From NCBI GenBank assembly GCA_034509425.1, contig JAVTVJ010000015.1, positions 372,001 through 436,000 on the forward strand: a stretch of 64,000 nt of DNA, given 5' to 3'. The notes below the pieces were generated by a model, which ran no database searches, was not told the DNA's origin, and worked only from the letters and a program-made list of their open reading frames with translations. The position numbers were made by a program, and so were the translations under genes. Positions within the stretch are counted from its first letter, which is position 1, and every line of letters begins with the position of its first letter. This document shows positions 1 through 13,300 of the stretch, piece after piece. The stretch comes from Eopsaltria australis. Taxonomy: Eukaryota > Chordata > Aves > Passeriformes > Petroicidae.

Positions 1-182
1 ATTCATTATAATCTTAAGAAAAACAAAATTATCATTTTCAAAAGCATTTCTTCCTATACTGAACTGAGGTCCTAATCTGGCCACTTTCAAAGTAAGTATG
101 TTCTTTTCTTGCAGAAGAAAAGATGCTCACACCTTTAACATATTTCTCATGAAAAACTGCTACCATTCATCACCTGTAGTAG

Positions 183-862
183 TGTAGCAGTGGTTCAGGC
201 CCCTAAAACCCTTTTTTCCCTTTGCCTTCTCCTAGGAGGCTCTGGAAGGTTACCCCTGGGGTGAAGTTTGTTGTAGTATGCCCCAGAAGGGGGCTGGGTC
301 TCCTAGGGGGTTGGCTGCCCTCTCCCCATTTGTCCTGCCTCCTGCCCATCTCCTGTCCGTCATCCTTGGTTTCATTTTTTGTTATTCGGCTGATGATTGG
401 TTTGTACCCCTGCCTGTATTCCCTTCTCCTCCCCTTTCCCTTCCCGGTTGGTCCTTGTTCCCTTGTCCCTCCCTTCTTCCTCCCCCTAGCCTGTATGTGA
501 TTGGTTTGTGTTCCCCAATAAAAGTCTGGTGCTACCGGAGCTCCGGTCTTTAGATCCTGGATGCCCGGAGTACTACCTACCTCAGATACAGTGTCTCTAT
601 TATTCCGGGGCTAAAGATCCCTCTCGAGATACTCCGGCTCTAAGGATGACAGTGAGCCTGAGCTTGCAACACCTCTGGCTCCTGATGAACCATTAAGGTT
701 CCCTAGTCTTCCGACCACATGGTTAGGGGATTCGAGGACCGTCGGGCAGCGGGAGGCTTCCACGCTGGCATAGGTCAGGGACACTCGTCTGTTGCCGCCG
801 CCAAGTAGCCGCCCAGAACCCTTGCGGACGGCTGTCTGGAACCCGGAGGCGGCGACGCAACA
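183..862 (+). mobile_element. Solo LTR A (class II/ERVK-like endogenous retrovirus)
   Basis: A 680 bp element begins TGTAGCAG and ends GCAACA, flanked by a perfect 6-bp direct repeat TAGTAG (177-182 and 863-868). It has a pyrimidine-rich stretch (about 330-490), an inverted CCAAT box TGATTGG at 498-504 and AATAAAAG at 517-524, a standard U3/R layout. No primer-binding site, internal region or partner LTR follows, so it is a solo LTR left by recombination. It lies antisense to USP15 in intron 6. Six-base duplications are typical of ERVK/alpharetrovirus-like elements in birds; the family name was not determined. Confidence 0.88.
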
Positions 863-1017
863 TAGTAGGAATACAGAAAAATTGCCAAAAGAAGCAACCA
901 ATATAAAAACTGCTATTACACTTCCGCTAAAAAGATGCAGGGAAAAATGTGCAGATCTTTCCATCTTACCGTTTCTCATTTTCAATTGTCACAACATAGG
1001 TTCTGCTGTCTTTCTGA

Positions 1018-1820
1018 CAGACCTCAAAAGGCTGGAGGAATGAGCAAACAAGAACCTCATACAGTCCAGACAAGGGAAATGCAAAGGCCTGCTTCTGGGG
1101 AGGAACAATGCCAGGAACCAATACACAGGGAGGAGGTGGGTGTGCAGGCAGGTGACCAAATGGAAAGCAGCTTGGCAGGGAAACACCTGCAGTCCTGCTG
1201 AACAAAAAGCTGGACATGAGCCAGCAGTGTGTCCTCGGGCCAACCACCTTGGCCCAGTGTGCTACATTGGGGAAAGCACTACCAGCAAGTCAAGGGAGGT
1301 GATCCTTCTCCACTCTAGACTAGAGACACCTGGAGTGCTGGGCTGCCCAGCAGCAGAGACAGAGATATCCTGGACCAAGTCCAGTGAGACACCACAAAGG
1401 TGATCGAGGATTGCAGGATCTGACCTCTGTGGAGAGGCTGAAAGCTGGGACCATTCAGCCTGGAGACAGTTCCAGAGCAATTTTATCAACGTGTATAAAT
1501 AACCAGTGGGAGGGAATGAAGAAGATGGAGGAAGACTGCTCTCAGTCATGTCCTCTGAAAGAAGAAGAGGCAATGCATATAAAACTGAAGCACTGGCAAT
1601 TCTTTGTGAATATAATAAATTTATTTCACAAGAGGAGTTACCAAATAGTGGAATAGGTTTTCCAGGAAGGCTGTAGAGCCGCCATCCTTGGACATGCTCA
1701 AAACCTATCTGGACACAGTCCTAAGCAGCCTGCCCTAGGTGACCTGTCTTTGAGCAAGTGGGTTGGAGCAGAGAATCTGCAGAGATGCCTTCCAACTTCA
1801 ACTATTCTGTGAATCTGTAG
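1018..1820 (+). mobile_element. CR1 LINE 3' fragment
   Basis: The piece follows the CR1 consensus from the late ORF2 and 3' part (GGCTGGAGGAATGAGCAAAC onward, AAGCTGGACATGAGCCAGCAG near 1208, GGGAGGTGATCCT near 1293) to a typical CR1 tail with ATTCTGTGAATCTGTAG, the degenerate octamer end. It carries indels and stops and is inactive. It lies between solo LTRs A and B in USP15 intron 6, antisense to the gene. Confidence 0.9.
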
Positions 1821-2319
1821 AAAAGCTTAGCTTACGTTCTGAAATGATCCTGCCTTTTCAAGTTTTATTTCCTTTCATGCTTTCCAATATTCTATTTTTT
1901 GACATTTCTAAATATGGCCTTTTATACCTTGACATCAGGATTTGTTTATAATTTGTACTCTTCAAAAAGAAGCACTACCAAGAGGTAATTTAGCAGTGTG
2001 AGCCAGTGCGTGACCAAGGACAGGGCTGTAGGAAGGTAGGTGGATATATGCTATTTGTGTTGACAAACTAATATTCCTAATGCATCTCACACAGAAAAAT
2101 CCAAAGCAAGTGTTTAATATTTCTATCTCTTTAAACATTTATTATGTTGTTTATGAAGTTTTAAACAGATAAAAAAACCTGTCCTATAACTGCCTGTTTA
2201 TAGTCACTATTTGAATTCACTAAATTTTGCAAACTTTTCATTATTAGAGGCTATTTGAATATCTAATTCCCAACTTTCTGACAGCTGCCAGATGTCAAAA
2301 CCATATCCCAACCTCAGAG

Positions 2320-2923
2320 TGTGGCAGTGGTGCAGGTTACTCCAGAAGAATTTCCAATGAGAAAACCCTGGGGGGAGCAGGAGTGCTTCCCTGAGGTGGA
2401 GCAAACAATGGTTTAGCCCAGAAGAGGCTGGGCTCAAGACAGGTGAACACCCTCAGGGCTCATTGGGGAGCGCCACCTGCCCATCTCAGTCAGTCACCCC
2501 CAGTTTTCTAGAGAGTTCTCAGTTACTCGGTTGTTCATTGTATCATTCCCCTGTCTGTAACCCTCTCTCATCCCCCTTCTATCCCTGGTTAGCTCCCTGT
2601 CCCCTGCTCCTCCCCGGTTCCTCCCCTCTGCTACCCGGTGATTGGTCACCGGGGGAACAATAAAAGATCGTGTCACAGGGGAATCAGGGTCCTCCGACCC
2701 CCGGTGCCACAGAGTGCAGAACCTCGTGTCTGCGTCTCTTCATTCCCGGGGCTGGAAGATTCCCCTGAGGTGTGGGAGAGTTCGCCTACCAAGCAGCTAG
2801 CAGGGAGCGAGGGCAAGATTTGCTCAGCGACTGGGAACAAGGCTGGCCTCCGAGGACCCAAGTCGCCTCCGCCTTTGCTAGTAGCCACCTCCACTCCACC
2901 GAGGAGGCAGGCGGACGGCCACA
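2320..2923 (+). mobile_element. Solo LTR B, related to LTR A
   Basis: A 604 bp element begins TGTGGCAGTGG and ends GGCCACA, flanked by a perfect 6-bp repeat TCAGAG (2314-2319 and 2924-2929). It shares with LTR A the opening (TGTAGCAGTGG in A), a C/T-rich U3, TGATTGG at 2639-2645 and AATAAAAG at 2659-2666. The duplications differ, so A and B are separate insertions, not the two ends of one provirus. No internal viral sequence remains. Orientation is antisense to USP15. Confidence 0.88.
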
Positions 2924-2929
2924 TCAGAG

Positions 2930-4336
2930 TAATACTATTCATTCTCGTTTGCTGGTTTACTTACATCCTCCTCTGACACCAGCACTCTCAACTACCATTT
3001 CACTTGTCCCCAGATCAAACATTTTTCAGGAGATAATCTTTTATATATATACTGCTCCTGAATGCTTTCCATAAAATGGGAAAGAAGTTTCGCAGAATAA
3101 AATCAGATACCATCACCAGAGTATCTTTCAACCAAAATTTCCAAAAGAATCCATGACAGTGAGTTACGTAAGTTCTTTTAACCTTTGAAAGATGCATCTA
3201 AAATTTGACTAAGAATTTAAATTTCTACTAGATGCTTTTTGAGGTCAGAGATTAAACTTCAAGTACTTAGCATCCCATTCTTTCTATTGCTCGACATTCT
3301 CAAATGCCTTGCGTTACCACATCTTGCTAAGTAAGATTATACTGTTCATACTAATCTTAAATTTAATTCAGACTTCATTAAATAACTTAATAGAAACTAG
3401 TGTTCCAAATATAAGTGGCTTGAGATAAAACCCTGAAGATAAAAGAAATTATGTCCTTTAAATGATAAGCAATGATACTAAAAAAAGTTTTAGAGTAACA
3501 GTGACACTTAATTACATGCATGCATAATCTCAGAAGGAATAAAGAGAACTTAAAAGAACTTAAACTTTTTTATGAAAGACCAAGAACCAACCAACAAAAG
3601 CAAAAGACAGTTAACCATTTGTAAGGTTGACATCGTATTAATTAAATGGTTCCAACTGTTCTTCAAAACCAGGACAGCATGATTTAGATACTCGAAATAG
3701 TATTAAAAATAAATTTATCTTTCTAAATGAAGAAAAACACACAAATCTTTCTTTTTATTCACTTGCCATTATCAAGGTGCTGTTGATAACAGCAGTAGGA
3801 AAAATAGAAAACAAAATCAACATCATCCTGCATTAACTGATGACAGCCCAATAAAGAACAAAAGCCACATGAAGATAATGTATTAATGCAACTTAAATAA
3901 ACTTTGTGGGTAAATATTGTGCTCTGGAGAAAAAAAGAACAAGCTGTCCATGAAAATATACACATTAAGAAAAATACTGATAAAATACTTATATCTGTGT
4001 TGACCTAACAGATATGCTGTGCTTTGAAACAGAAATCTAAATAAAATACGCTAAGTTTTACAGTTTTCTACTAAGAATTTTTTTTCCATTTTTAAGCAGG
4101 ATAATGTATATCATTGGTTGAAATCAACTAAGCCAAGCAATGTAGATGGCAGGAATTCAGCATTATTACGCTATGTTCTACAATGCACGGCACTTATAAC
4201 AAATATATTCAAACATATTTTCAACTAAAATATCTGAAGGCTGATTTTCAAAATAAAACGCCACTTTTAAAAACATTTTTTTAAATAAAGCAAAATCATA
4301 TGCAAAGTAATCACATGTTTGGAATTCCTAACTTAC
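2930..4336 (-). other. USP15 intron 6 (remaining part), AT-rich
   Basis: No repeat, exon or RNA gene was recognised here. It ends at the GTAAGT donor of exon 6. The next USP15 exon, expected further along the minus strand, was looked for between 1 and 4336 and not seen. The short intronic pieces 1-176, 869-1017 and 1821-2313 around the LTRs and CR1 also show nothing recognisable. Confidence 0.7.
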
Positions 4337-4398
4337 TTAGGAGTTGAAGGACCTCTTGGCCACGTTCCATCCTCATTCTTCTGTTCTATCACCAGGAC
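4337..4398 (-). CDS. USP15: USP15 coding exon 6 (UBL end and linker start)
   Basis: The acceptor is TGGTAG| and the donor CCTAA|GTAAGT, a full consensus donor. It encodes residues 208-227, starting [16 protein letters not shown], and ends with two bases of a Lys codon. In mammals the following exon (29 residues) is skipped in some isoforms. That exon was not found in positions 1-4336, so it must lie outside the window if this gene has it. Confidence 0.95.
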
Positions 4399-7300
4399 CT
4401 ACCACAGAAAGTGTAATAAGAAAACTGAAATAAAAAGATCAGTAGATTGCTTTCTGTTCTTTTTAATGGATTTACTGACACATGATTGAGAAAAGACTGA
4501 TATTTCAGTTACTATTCACTGAGATTCAAGAATATTCCATTACACTCCGTATTCCATTAATTACACTGCACCTTCCTCTTTGCTTTTTTTCACTCCACAT
4601 CTCAATTTGGGCAAGTCACTTAATATTTCTATTCCTCTACAGTCCATGGATGGCAAGCCAGTTATCTCTCAAAGAGGTCCAAAGATGATCTGCAGTTTAA
4701 ACAGCACTTATGAATCTATAGAAATCACATGTCTATACAACAGCCCTGTTAAGGAAGGGATATTCCTGAAGGAATTTTGCGTCACACAGCAGGATAAGAA
4801 AAAACCCAAAACACCCAAACAAAACTATTTTCTGCCTTGACAGCCTTAAAATCACACCTGTATGGTTACTCATGTATATTTTACTGAAGCATTTACCTAA
4901 TACTATTTTTTTCAACAGGACAATTGGCTAATGAAATTAATTTGTTCATTCAATTTGTTATTGGTACGGAAAGGAGTACAGAACACTCAGTCCCAAACAC
5001 ATGCATCAGGTGTCATTTGAAACTCCTTTGGGTATTTGAGATGTCTGCCCTACACTGGCAGATATGACACAGGACCTACAAACAGTTCATGCCTTTTTCT
5101 GGATTGAGAGCTGAGACAGTTGGATCCTTTGAAATGGCAACTAGACTCCAATACTTAAACTGAATCCAACTCCCCACTTCCAGTGCAACTAATTCTGCAC
5201 ATCCTGGTGTTTCAGGATGCAAATTAACTGCCATGCTGTGCCTGTATGTGTCTACCCAGTGACATAAATTCACGTAAGTACTAACACTCAAACCTTGGTG
5301 TATAAGCTACTTGAAGATGTAATTATATTTTCAGTCTGAATACACTAGAGCATGAGATTGAAAACAAGCCTTCTATCATGATCAGCTTTCTATCAGAACA
5401 GAGTAGTCTGCTATCCTTGGTCATTGATGCTGAAAGACTGATTCTGCCATACCTCCTTGACTGACTCTCAGAGCTTACTAAACAAAAAGCAGATTTAGAC
5501 TGAAGAGTTTAATGGAATCCCTAAAGGATTGCTTCAGAAATCAACTGATAAATTCAAAGCATTAATTTACTCAATTGCACTCACTATTACAACTATTAGG
5601 TTAGACTGTAATAGTAATAACTACTATTAGATTAGGAAGCTCGTCAAGAAAAATAACCATGAGTGCCTCAGCAAGTTCAACTAATCAAACACTTACAGCC
5701 TACCGTGACATTTAGCATTTTCAGAAACCATGGTTAAACTCTGTTTTAAACAGTATTTGTTTTGCTCAAAGTACAGATGTCACCTAGAGATCCTTTCATG
5801 GCTTTATTAGACCATGCTTGCTTTATAGTTAATGTTTCACTGGGACAGAGGTAATTTTCAAGTTACATCTTGAAGATGTGGACTCTTCCAGCAGGACTTC
5901 TGCATTGTTAGAATTACCTGTGTGAGAGTTTAAGTGCATGCAGCATGAAGTTAAAGGACAACAGTTCAAGCAGCTATTTTGGTGCAGTGATTATCTACCT
6001 TCCATGTCATAAAAGAAAACTGAAACACAGCATAAATACTACTGGTAAGTAGGTTAGAGTCAAGTATTTCAAGGCAAAAGGGAATACTTTAATACAATCT
6101 CGCCTAAAATTACTGCCATTGAATTTCATCCATCTGCATTTGCAGTGTGACAACACGAACTACAGCTGCCGAAAAAACATTCAACTCTGTCTGAAGACTA
6201 AAGAATCAGTGTAATAATCTGAAAAGTTATTCTATCAATGCAATTTCTCATTCTGTTTCTATTTTGTAGCTTAAAATTTGATGTTTGTTCTTTATATTCA
6301 TCTGGAAAGGTAAAAAAATTATCTTGTGAGGAATTCCCCTATAAAGTGATGATATTTAAATGACAGCATTGTCTCAGGTTTACAGACCTCTGTCTGTGTC
6401 ATTTTCATCAAAATATTTTAATTTTTTCCTTATTTTGTTTGTGAAATCAATATAGTGGAATCTGAGTAGAAGACAATACCCTTTTAGAATTCGTAAGAAA
6501 TTGTTCAAATTTTGGGTTTCATTATAGGAACATATCCAAGATCCTAGGAATAATTATTTATTTCAGATTTTACAAAATTCATGTCACCAATTTCTTAAAA
6601 TTTGGTAAACAGAGACTTTAAAATTTGGAAGTATACTAAAAATTTTAGTTTTAATTCACCAGGAAGAGTTAAATCCTCTCTTTTCAGCCTGTAATCCTGA
6701 AAATGCATACAAAGACTACTTTAATTTCAACAAATTTGTTCATAAAATCTTCTATCCCTAACACAATCTATTAGAAGGCAATTTTCACTTAAAAAGAAGC
6801 AAAAATCATTGGTTACAGCTACATTTTCATGAGCAAAAAGATAAATGTATAAAAGAAAAGAAGTAATTATTTCACTGTACCTGTCCCTGGTATAAACCAG
6901 CATCCTGTATAGTACTGTCTGGTTTATTCAAAGGTTCAAAAGTATTACTCATGTACTTGTTCCACAATCTGGTCTCTTTTTCACCTGGAATATTGAAGAT
7001 TTTTCTTATCTCCTTTTCAATTGTGTCTGTTTTGCAAAGAAGAGAACACAAGTTTAACATTTCAATACACAAACAGTATATGGTCAAATAAAGCATTAGA
7101 ATTAATCTCCTATTATTCAAAATACGAATGAAACTACAGAAATTGACATGCGTCTACATCATTTTGTAGGACAAGCAGGAAGTTGCTAGTTAGCTTGCCT
7201 TTAAAATGGAAACAGTCACAGGACTGAATCTCTTAGCAAGGCAGACCAAATAAAGAGAAGCTGGTAAATAACAGATGACATTTCTGAGTGTGCTAACAGA

Positions 7301-10300
7301 GGAGTGCAGGGAGGTAGCACATTATCAGAAGTGAGACTGGTAGCATAACCAGGTGCAGGGAGTACAAGCCATTCTGTTCCTCTCCCTAAATCAAACCCTT
7401 TTTGGTTTCTACTCTTCTACCCATATCCGAGTGCAATTAGCACTAACCACAATATGCATGAAGTTTAATTCATGTGTCCACAGAAATTAACTACTCTGTA
7501 AAACTTAAAGGCATACATTTATTTTAAAAGGAAGATGAAAGATTTTACATCCCTGAAAGATTAAAAAAAAAAAAGATCTCCCAGCTCCTACTCTACCTGA
7601 CAGAAATACAACCAGTGTTACGTTATTTTAAGGTAGCATAACTTATCTACAACTGAAATTTAAGAAGCTTTTAATTAACACTATTCTCCTTACACAAAAA
7701 TGGAGTTTATTAAGGAGTTGGGGTTTCAAACAAATATTTACAGTGCTGTATCACAGCAATCCCACTTAGCTGTTTTTTTTAATTGGTAGACTCACAGAGG
7801 CCCATGGAAGCTATGGCTCATAACAGCTAACACAGAACACAAAGCAGGAGTCAAGAAATGTACACTTTATCCCTGATGATCACTGAAAGCACAATTATAA
7901 AAATGGCCCTGTAAGCCCTTTGAAAGACATTCCTCCAAAGTTCAAGGATAAAACACTACTGCAGTTTCTCTTGCTCCCTTTTACTCCAGATTATTTTCTG
8001 TCCCACTAGCTTAAACAGGAAAAGCCAAATTGAGACCCAAAACTTAAAAGTACATTGCAAAAGTCCAGATATTGACTTGTGAAATATATGACAATGGGCC
8101 AATATATTTGTAGACACTATAGGCAACTGAATACAATTTGTTTCTATACTAGTTATCACACCTTTTAGTCCGAAAGCAAGTGTTAAATTGGATCATCTGG
8201 TTTTGTAACAGAGATTATATATAGGCAAGGTAGGTGATATCAACAAGGCAAGAGAATTATTTGATTTATTGACTTAAAAAAAAAATTGTTTACTGTCTGA
8301 ATCAATTCTCAACCAATGAATCCAAATAACTTTATCTGAATATAATAACCTATTCAGTGAGAATCTTGTAAAAAAAGTAAAAAATCTAGATTTATCAATG
8401 GCTTTCACAACACGAAGAATTCACAAAATATAATTTTTCATTCTACTAATACCATGGCAATTAATTATCTGAGCACTGCAGGTCATATTCTTCCCAAGTA
8501 CTAAGTTAACATTTATTATGTTAATTTTAAACATATTCGAGCTTTGCTAGCAGAACTATTACAAGACAGGACGAATAAATCCTATTGGATGACTACACAC
8601 TATATCCAAGACTTTGGGAAGAGCATGTTCCACTTGACGATTATGCCAATTTTGAAACTATGAAAGTAAGATTCTTTTATGTACTTCCATGAACATATAA
8701 CCAATGCACTGTAATTCTTCTTCCTATCCCCACCAAGTATTACTGGAGAGCTGGCTTATGAACTAAAGTGAAAGTGCCTTTCACTTTATGAAAATGTATC
8801 AAATAAGTATTGTCTGAGACACATTGTGTATGGGGTTCTCCTCTGCTAGAATCATAGCTTAATTAAGGTTGGAAAAGACATCGAAGATCATTGAGTCCAA
8901 CTGAACACCAGCATTGTGGACTAAACCATAGCACTAAATGTCACGTGCAGTCAGTTCTCAAACACTTCCAGGAATGATGACTCCCAACACTTCCCTGAGG
9001 AGTTTTAGTTATATACATCCTTTGCATGCCATGATTAGTACTAGCATGATGTCTAAAAGAGACAGAAGAACTGCCATTTAAAGACACCTCTCACTCCATT
9101 AGCTGTCTGCCCACAATTTGAGATGGTTCAATTTGAGAGTTAAAAGTTCCATACAGATCATACCCTGTATTGTTAAAAATCATACAGCTTATCCATAAAA
9201 ATAACTGCATGCTTTAAGTACTGTTTTGAAATCTACCTGGAACAGTCTTGATGAGATGCTGTAGAAGTTCAGTGGATCCTAATACAAATACATCCTGGCT
9301 CCTAAAGCCTAGTGCTATCACAAATGCCAGCTAAAGCAAAAGCTTAGGTGTTAATGCTAAGATGTCAGTCTGAACTAGGGAACAGTAATCCCTCCTTCAT
9401 AAGGAAGAAAAAAGCTAGTCACCGATTCCAGAATAAATAGTCCTCAAGGGTGGCAAGCAGCACATTCTCGTATTCCATAGCAGATTAAAGGGAGAGATGA
9501 ATCAATGCCATTTGCTAAGACAATTTAACTAACAAAAGCCCATTAGATACGAGCCTCTAGTGTAATTGACAAAGTTTATCAGCTCAGATTTGGAATTGCT
9601 GTATGGTAATGTAGACAGAACCTGACTCCTATTTGTGCATAACTACAGACAATCCTTCTGACATTCTGTGTTTTGCAAAATTCTTGTGTATTAGGTTGAT
9701 GACTTAGTTCTGTCATAGTCTCCCATGATTAAAACTCCTGAACAGATCATTAACTCATTTTCACTCAGAAGCCCTTAAAATGGAAACAGCCTGGGATTAG
9801 CATCTCTGGGATTAGCATCTTGGCTGGAATGCTGCCTCAACTACACCTACTATCTAACTCATTTTCCTTTTAGAATTAATCCCCTCTTCCCCAAGAGAGT
9901 AAGTCATCAACCAGTCTCAAAGTCATTATGCACTGTCTCCAAGACAAGGGTCCTCAATCATAGGAGACTCCCAAGAACATGTCAGATGTGACTAGTACCA
10001 TGGCAAGAGAATGACTGGCATTATTAGGTCTGCCCTTGACTTTGTACTAATTTATCGACATACCTTAGCTTACCTTCTGTTTGAGTGGAAAAGCAAAGGT
10101 ATTTCAAGAATAACAGTATCTGGAGACTGATAAATGAGTATTATATTATACTTAGGATATTTCTCTGGTTTTGTGAATTAAGGAAGGTCTTGTACTTATT
10201 TTTTGAGAGCAGTAAATATTATAACCAATGATGGTAGATAGAAAAATGAAAATTTCTTGAAAAGACCATAGTACCCTACATTTACTCACTTCAGTGGGGC

Positions 10301-13300
10301 TGTTACTGACTCTTTTGTACTACAAGCCTTCTGCAACTATAATAAAAATGCATCTCTTACTGGAATATACAAGGAAGAGAGAAAAATAATCAAGAAACCC
10401 TAAGATCCCTCTTGCACATTATTTATTGATATAATAAGATTTCTGCTATGTATTTGATGAACTCCAGAACTACCTTAAAAATACCTGAGGTAAGAAGCTG
10501 GGGGAAAAAAAAAATCACAATCTTAGCAATGGGTAAGAAGGATCAGTTATTATTTCACTCGTAAAGTGGGTTGAATTTTTCTAGCTCTTCTTCTAAGGTA
10601 CAAACTCTTTTGGATGTCCTGGCTAGGATGGCTCTGCTTTGTACTCTGCACAAGAAGCTTCAGATTCAGAAATGCTATCTTTTTAAAGGCTTCCAGGAGC
10701 GTATGATCCACATTTCAGGAAAGCAAATAAGGCCAGTGTCTGGAAAGGGATTGCCAGTGAACTCTGACTGCTTCTCATTACCCTTTCTAACAATTTATTA
10801 AAAATTGTAATTCTTTCTCTGCTAACAAAAAATGAAAGTATATTCAAGTAACAGTCATTCCAAAATGCCCTGCTTCTGATTAGAGAAAGAAGATCCATCC
10901 ATTACCTTCAATTTCAATTATATAATTAAATTCAGTATAGCTGCAAAATAGCTTGCATTTGGTCCTAAGGGAAAGATAATGTTAAATTGCTTTTTCCAGG
11001 TTTCTGGTTTCCTCATAAAATCATGAAGTATAACTTGCCAAGTTAAACCAGATCTCAAAAAGGCACATAAACATACAACAAACTTTGTTTCGAGGAGAAT
11101 TTTCACAGTTTAAAAGTTTTTATTCTACAATAATCAGGTGATTCTTTCTCTAACTTAAATACTGAAATTTAACAAAGTAAAATGACCGCATCTAAAGCAG
11201 ACAATCTGCAAAGAATTGAAGACTGGTTAGCACAAGTCACTACTCATAATGTAAAGAGAAGCAAAAGCTAAAAAACATACACTGCTGTCAACAAATGTAA
11301 ACAAAGTGATGGCTGGGCACACAGTGCCAAGGGCATAAAGTACAATTCTAACTGCACAAATACGAACGACGGAAAGACTCTTATCTCAGAAACACATGCA
11401 CAAACACACCAAAAAATAAGGAGCAATATCTTTGAAAGTGTTCTGACTACTATTTTCAGAGTCAAATATCTTATCAAAATACCATTTCAAACAATGACAG
11501 AATGCTCAACGACCAGTCAAAATAAATACACATAAAGGTAAGTCAAAGGTTTAACAGAGGATTTAATTACTGAAGAAGATTGTGCCTGGCCTGCCACTGC
11601 ACAACCTGAAGAATATTGCCTTTGTAGAACACCTTTAGCCATTAATTAAATTCTTTCTTGAGTTTTGTAATATACCCTTCTCTTCATATATATGACACAT
11701 TAAAAGCCAAGAAAAAGTACTGTGAAATCCAATAAACATCACACTATTCACTTCCTTAGAACCTCAAACCTCTAGAAGTTAATACAGATGCTTAGATAAT
11801 AAACCACACAATTATATAGTTAAAATTCTATCAAACCCGCTCAATATTAAATTTTAACTTTGACCCAAACAAAACTACTCCCATTGTTTTTAGTGGTGAA
11901 AATACTGATCTATCATTTTATCTACCTATTTATTCAGAACTTGCTACCACACACAAGTACCAATCACATATTTTTAGAAAATAGTTGTGCATACCTATTG
12001 TATCAGCTTTACTGAATCTTCGTGTGACAACATTGTTCATATTTCCATTTTCACACAGTTTTAATTCTGTTAGATATACTTCTACTTTGCAGTGCTTTAC
12101 AAACATACCCTGTTCAACGACCTGAAAAACAGAAAGGGATCATGTATCAGTCTGAATATGTTTTCATATACACATGCTTCAAAGTATTTTTGAGAACTTC
12201 ACGAAACTGAAGTTCACGGAATATAAGACACTTAATAAATGCAAAAACTTTCAACTAAAATTCTCCTGTAACTTCTTAGAAATACAGTAAACTAGAAAGT
12301 ACTTTTTTCCATGATGATTGTCTTACCTGTGTATAACATGACAATTTTCAAATTAAGTACAGCAGAAATCACAAATATGCAATCTTAATCCAAAGATACT
12401 TGATCAAAAGGTAAAAACACCCAAAGCTACATTTATTTCCAAATACATTCATTGTATACTACTTCCTCAAAACATCAAGAACTAGTTTTCACAGTTAAAG
12501 AGTACTTATCAAAAATAGAATACACATTTATAAAATCTGAATATCACATTTTTAAACAAAACCTACAAATCTTCCAAGTACATTCCAATAATGAATACAT
12601 TCATTTGAAATGAACCTACTCATTACAGTTTATTATAGGCTCATTTTTAAACACCTATTATGGAATAGTTAAATATACAGGATTTTTTTGTTTTTTAATA
12701 AAAGTAAAATGTAGAAAAAAATATTCAGGGTCACCTCTTAAATGTTTTCCCCTTTGATCTTCCAAAGTGTAACTGCAGTACTCTTAGTCATGTAGAGTGC
12801 TCCAAAAATAACCATCAGTCTGATACATGATACATCTGACAAATACGGTTAAAATAAAGCCACCAGCTAATTGCTAGGACAGATCTGCTATCTGCTGTAC
12901 AAGTATAACTTACACGTATGTGCCATAGGCAAAAAATGAAATTAGTGAATTATTTCATTGGTTGCCTTAGCTTTAATGACTATCAATCATGGCATTTAAA
13001 CAAAAATGCATCTTTATTTGAGCAGCTTCGTAGTTTTCTGGTACTAGAGTCACAACAAAATAGTGGCAGTAAACAAAAGTGTGCAGTATTGCTAAGACAT
13101 TTCTAAGAATAAAAACTTACACTGCAGTAGTAGTACAACCTATTACAAGAAGTCTTAACATTACTTGATGTGGATCAAATACAATATTTTATCAATTTAA
13201 AATTTGGATTCACATTTCAAAAACAGTTGATGCAACAAGGGGGACGAAAGAAAAGTATACTACCACCTTTATGAAAAAAAACCCCATTAAAGACAGGACA

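Larger units (their letters stand above)
7027..11994 (-). other. USP15 intron 4 (5.0 kb)
   Basis: AT-rich intron with one recognised CR1 piece (8848-9000) and one perfect 15-bp tandem duplication at 9791-9820. Nothing else was recognised. Confidence 0.7.

Noticed and set aside
222..985. Open frames of 91-124 codons over the first LTR
   Set aside because: They are C/T-rich LTR sequence or its antisense; no viral or host protein is recognised.
1..4336. USP15 exon 7 and a provirus between LTRs A and B
   Set aside because: No sequence matching the next exon was found. LTRs A and B have different flanking duplications, and only a CR1 lies between them.
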